A stretch of 7,711 nt of DNA from Methanocorpusculum sp. (lineage in GTDB: Archaea; Halobacteriota; Methanomicrobia; Methanomicrobiales; Methanocorpusculaceae). The first letter of the stretch is position 1; each line of letters begins with the position of its first letter. The notes under the pieces were generated by a model that saw only the letters and a list, made by a program, of their open reading frames with translations, made no database searches and had not been told where the DNA came from. Positions 6,543 through 7,711 of this stretch are shown here, in pieces. The DNA lies in NCBI GenBank assembly GCA_017622255.1, contig JAGARL010000028.1, forward strand, positions 1 to 7,711. Reading direction: 5' to 3'. Position numbers and translations under genes: made by a program.

Positions 6543-6766
6543 AGCTCCTGGTAACGGTTGATTCCATCGAAGATGGCCTCGCAAACCTGCTTCTCCGAAG
6601 AGAAGACGATGAGATACCCCTTGGCGTCTTTCCGCTTGCGGCACTGCCCGACGGAGTAGCGGCGGGAGATATCCTCTCGCTTCACTTTGAGGCCGAGCCG
6701 GAAGAGACCGAGGCTGCCCGAAAGCGGGTTGCAGAGATTCGAAAGAGGCTGCTTTCGAGGAAGTAA
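6539..6766 (+). CDS. DUF3006 family protein
   Basis: A 75-residue protein resembling DUF3006: VDSIEDGLANLLLR near the N-terminus, an acidic EDDEIPLGVFP stretch, then LPDGVAAGDILSL, and a charged helical tail (about 50-75). The start is a TTG at 6539-6541 that overlaps the upstream TGA (6540-6542) by TTGA. GGGGTGA at 6528-6534 lies 4 nt before it, and no ATG is available in the conserved N-terminal part. DUF3006 genes commonly sit beside ComEC-like metallo-beta-lactamase genes in bacteria and archaea (from memory), so this is a typical two-gene module. The function is unknown; a small partner that binds or regulates the hydrolase is plausible, although DUF3006 has no export signal while the hydrolase looks anchored outward. 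Confidence 0.85.
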   Translation: MKLLVTVDSIEDGLANLLLRREDDEIPLGVFPLAALPDGVAAGDILSLHFEAEPEETEAARKRVAEIRKRLLSRK

Positions 6767-6782
6767 TCCTCTTCTTTTTTTT
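6739..6782 (+). terminator. Hairpin plus T8 tract after DUF3006
   Basis: TCGAAAG (6739-6745) pairs perfectly with CTTTCGA (6752-6758) around a 6-nt loop inside the last DUF3006 codons, and T8 follows at 6775-6782. The tract ends in AATTC, like the one after pgiA, so it could also act as a TATA-like element for whatever is transcribed next. Confidence 0.5.
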
Positions 6783-6914
6783 AATTCCGCAAAAAAGATT
6801 GAGATTGCCGGATTTTCACCGGCTGTTATGAATCAGGGGAGATATCTGTATGTCGTGCATGAGAATATCATGCCGGAGAGAGGGGGCTGAGGTGTGGTGC
6901 ATGAGTTTCAGCCA

Positions 6915-6964
6915 GGCACAGTGGTGTCTGTGCCGCAACATTACTGTTGCTTACTATTAGTAAG
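6915..6964. repeat. Three consecutive perfect inverted repeats
   Basis: The first is GGCACAG (6915-6921) with CTGTGCC (6928-6934), a 7-bp stem and 6-nt loop. The second is GCAACA (6935-6940) with TGTTGC (6945-6950), a 6-bp stem and 4-nt loop. The third is CTTACTA (6950-6956) with TAGTAAG (6958-6964) around one base. They follow each other without gaps, which looks like a folded RNA or a multi-site protein target. No known RNA family was recognised. Confidence 0.6.
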
Positions 6965-7005
6965 TCATATTTGTTTAAAATGTTTCTGTTGAATGATGAA
7001 CCGGC

Positions 7006-7047
7006 GTTGCCCATAAACTCCAAAAAAATGAGGAGTAAAAAGGCAAC
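7006..7047 (-). terminator. Nested hairpin with T-tracts behind the transposase stop
   Basis: An outer stem GTTGCC (7006-7011) with GGCAAC (7042-7047) encloses a perfect inner stem ACTCC (7017-7021) with GGAGT (7032-7036). On the minus strand it contains T5 and T7 tracts and begins 22 nt after the transposase stop. It is likely the transposase terminator or a subterminal part of the insertion sequence. Confidence 0.45.
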
Positions 7048-7630
7048 CCACAGAATTTAGGAGCAAGATTAAGAATTTGTGGGCAACACAAACTCAGGAA
7101 TAATGCCTAAAACGGAACTCATCATGATGAGGATTCCAATGTTGTAGGCAATCGCTTTACAGTATAACTCGTTAATTTGACCGATTTCATTTCTCGCATT
7201 AATCGTCTCGCCTAATTTCTGCTTTATGGAGGAGAACGTAGTTTCAACATTTGAACGCTTGTGATAGACCGCTGAAAACTCATCGGGATGTTCAGACGCA
7301 TACTCATAAGCGCGTTTCCATGCGCTAAACTCATTAGACGGAGGAACGCGGGTATTCTTCTTGAACGGAGCATACAACTGAATACCCATCTCGTCAGCAA
7401 TTTTGTAATTCTCGCGGGAAGTATAGCCCTTGTCACCGCTCACGATTACAACATTAAACCGCTCTTCAATGTCCTTCATTAAGGCGGGGAACTGCTTAGT
7501 ATCAGAGCCGTAACCGTCTGTAATCCGCAGGGCGGCAATGACATTCGTCTTAGTGCCGACAACAATGTGCATTTTCTTCCAAACGTTCTTCATCTTGACA
7601 TTGTGTTTCTCGCTGAACCAATCAGTAAAA
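7006..7630 (-). mobile_element. Truncated insertion sequence (IS4/IS5-type DDE), approximate limits
   Basis: This is the 3' part of an insertion sequence: the transposase remnant plus the hairpin behind it. Base composition is clearly more AT-rich than in the genes to the left. The right edge is set where transposase similarity seems to stop and an unrelated plus-strand coding frame begins (about 7620-7640). The left edge is uncertain; a possible terminal repeat at 6974-6984 would extend it. Confidence 0.5.
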
Positions 7631-7650
7631 CTATATTTATATCTAACATT
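7069..7650 (-). pseudogene. 5'-truncated DDE transposase (IS4/IS5-type)
   Basis: The frame runs on the minus strand from a stop at 7651-7653 to the TAA at 7069-7071; the first Met is at 7593, giving 174 residues. Numbered from that Met, the second catalytic Asp is D54 in SGDKGYTSR, and the third acidic residue is E117 in the signature Y110-x2-R113-x3-E117-x6-K124 of IS4-type transposases. Upstream of the Met the frame still reads SFTDWFSEKHNVK, which fits the family, but the preceding segment with the first catalytic Asp (a DSTG-like motif) and about 100 N-terminal residues are missing. None of the three upstream frames supplies them. The product should therefore be inactive. The intact family encodes about 300 residues (from memory). 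The exact IS family cannot be fixed without a search. Confidence 0.85.
7636..7642 (+). promoter_or_regulatory. TATA-like box before the zinc-peptidase-like frame
   Basis: TTTATAT is centred about 27 nt before the ATG at 7666, the same geometry as at the FKBP, pgiA and MBL genes. It may be chance in AT-rich sequence, or simply coding sequence of a truncated gene. Confidence 0.25.
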
Positions 7651-7665
7651 TTAAATTATCAAGAA

Positions 7666-7711
7666 ATGAAAAAGGTATTATGTCATGAAATAGTGCATGC
7701 CGCAATGTATA
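7666..7711 (+). CDS. Start or remnant of a HEIVH zinc-peptidase-like protein, runs off the window
   Basis: From the ATG at 7666 the frame reads MKKVLCHEIVHAAMY and is open at the right edge. HEIVH is an HExxH zinc-metallopeptidase motif in a hydrophobic helix context (KVLCHEIVHAAMY). It is much like the small HExxH proteins often found in phages and mobile elements, in which the motif usually lies some 50 residues or more from the start. The same frame stays open upstream and reads TIFISNILNYQE just before the Met, which also fits such a protein (a beta strand and then the motif helix). I therefore suspect that the gene is the 3' part of a longer one whose 5' end was replaced by the insertion sequence. 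Only 15 codons are visible, so the call is tentative. Confidence 0.4.
   Translation, partial: MKKVLCHEIVHAAMY

Larger units (their letters stand above)
6783..7068. other. Structured intergenic region without a recognised gene
   Basis: No convincing protein gene is visible. Contents in order: a GC hairpin with stems GCCGG (6807-6811) and CCGGC (6819-6823); two tiny open frames of 20 codons (6828-6890) and 19 codons (6901-6960), the second with GAGGTG 6 nt upstream; three abutting perfect inverted repeats at 6915-6964; an AT-rich stretch at 6965-7000; and the hairpin at 7006-7047 behind the transposase stop. It is probably part ncRNA-like or regulatory sequence and part end of the mobile element. 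Confidence 0.5.

Noticed and set aside
7028..7060. A 10-codon open frame starting at 7028
   Set aside because: It lies in the loop and arm of the hairpin behind the transposase and has no ribosome site; chance is sufficient.
6931..7705. TGCCGCAA direct repeat at 6931-6938 and 7698-7705 as a possible attachment or target duplication
   Set aside because: It is only 8 bp, is not placed at either plausible element end, and is within chance expectation.
1..7711. tRNA, rRNA, CRISPR arrays, toxin-antitoxin or defence genes
   Set aside because: I looked for cloverleaf ends, regularly spaced repeats and known motifs and saw none; the only repeats are the inverted repeats listed.

Overview
The window reads as an archaeal chromosome segment, most likely from a methanogen of the Methanomicrobiales (Methanocorpusculum-like; the genus is a guess). 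The reasons are a DUF2193 protein and a DUF2180 protein (families I know from methanogens), an AqpM-type aquaporin, a cupin-type glucose-6-phosphate isomerase, an Lhr-like helicase, TATA-like boxes about 25-28 nt before several start codons, and T-tracts at gene ends. GC content is moderate across positions 1-6770 and visibly lower from about 6940 to the end.

Positions 1-1766 form one compact plus-strand operon. It holds the C-terminal part of a DUF2193 protein, a 69-residue cysteine-rich DUF2180 protein, and an aquaporin whose ATG overlaps the DUF2180 stop codon. Positions 1817-4269 hold a second pair: a thioredoxin whose stop overlaps the start of a 703-residue Lhr-like superfamily 2 helicase. 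A convergent minus-strand gene for a SlyD-like FKBP prolyl isomerase runs 32 nt into the helicase gene. It is divergent from pgiA (4762-5487), with an 80-100 bp promoter region between them. Next come a membrane-anchored ComEC-type metallo-beta-lactamase-fold protein and an overlapping DUF3006 gene (5532-6766).

Positions 6767-7068 contain no convincing gene but are rich in structure: a T8 tract, a short GC hairpin, three perfect inverted repeats that abut each other (6915-6964), and a longer imperfect hairpin (7006-7047) just after the end of a transposase. Positions 7069 to about 7626 are the 3' two-thirds of an IS4/IS5-type DDE transposase on the minus strand, missing its N-terminus and first catalytic Asp. 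It abuts, on the plus strand, a gene fragment with an HEIVH zinc-peptidase motif that runs off the window. The right end is therefore a mobile-element scar in an accessory region, while the rest is ordinary core genome.

Functionally, the window covers membrane permeability (aquaporin plus two uncharacterised partners), redox and nucleic-acid maintenance (thioredoxin, Lhr-like helicase), protein folding (FKBP), central carbon metabolism (PGI), and a probable surface or extracytoplasmic MBL nuclease module. No defence island, CRISPR array, rRNA or tRNA was seen.
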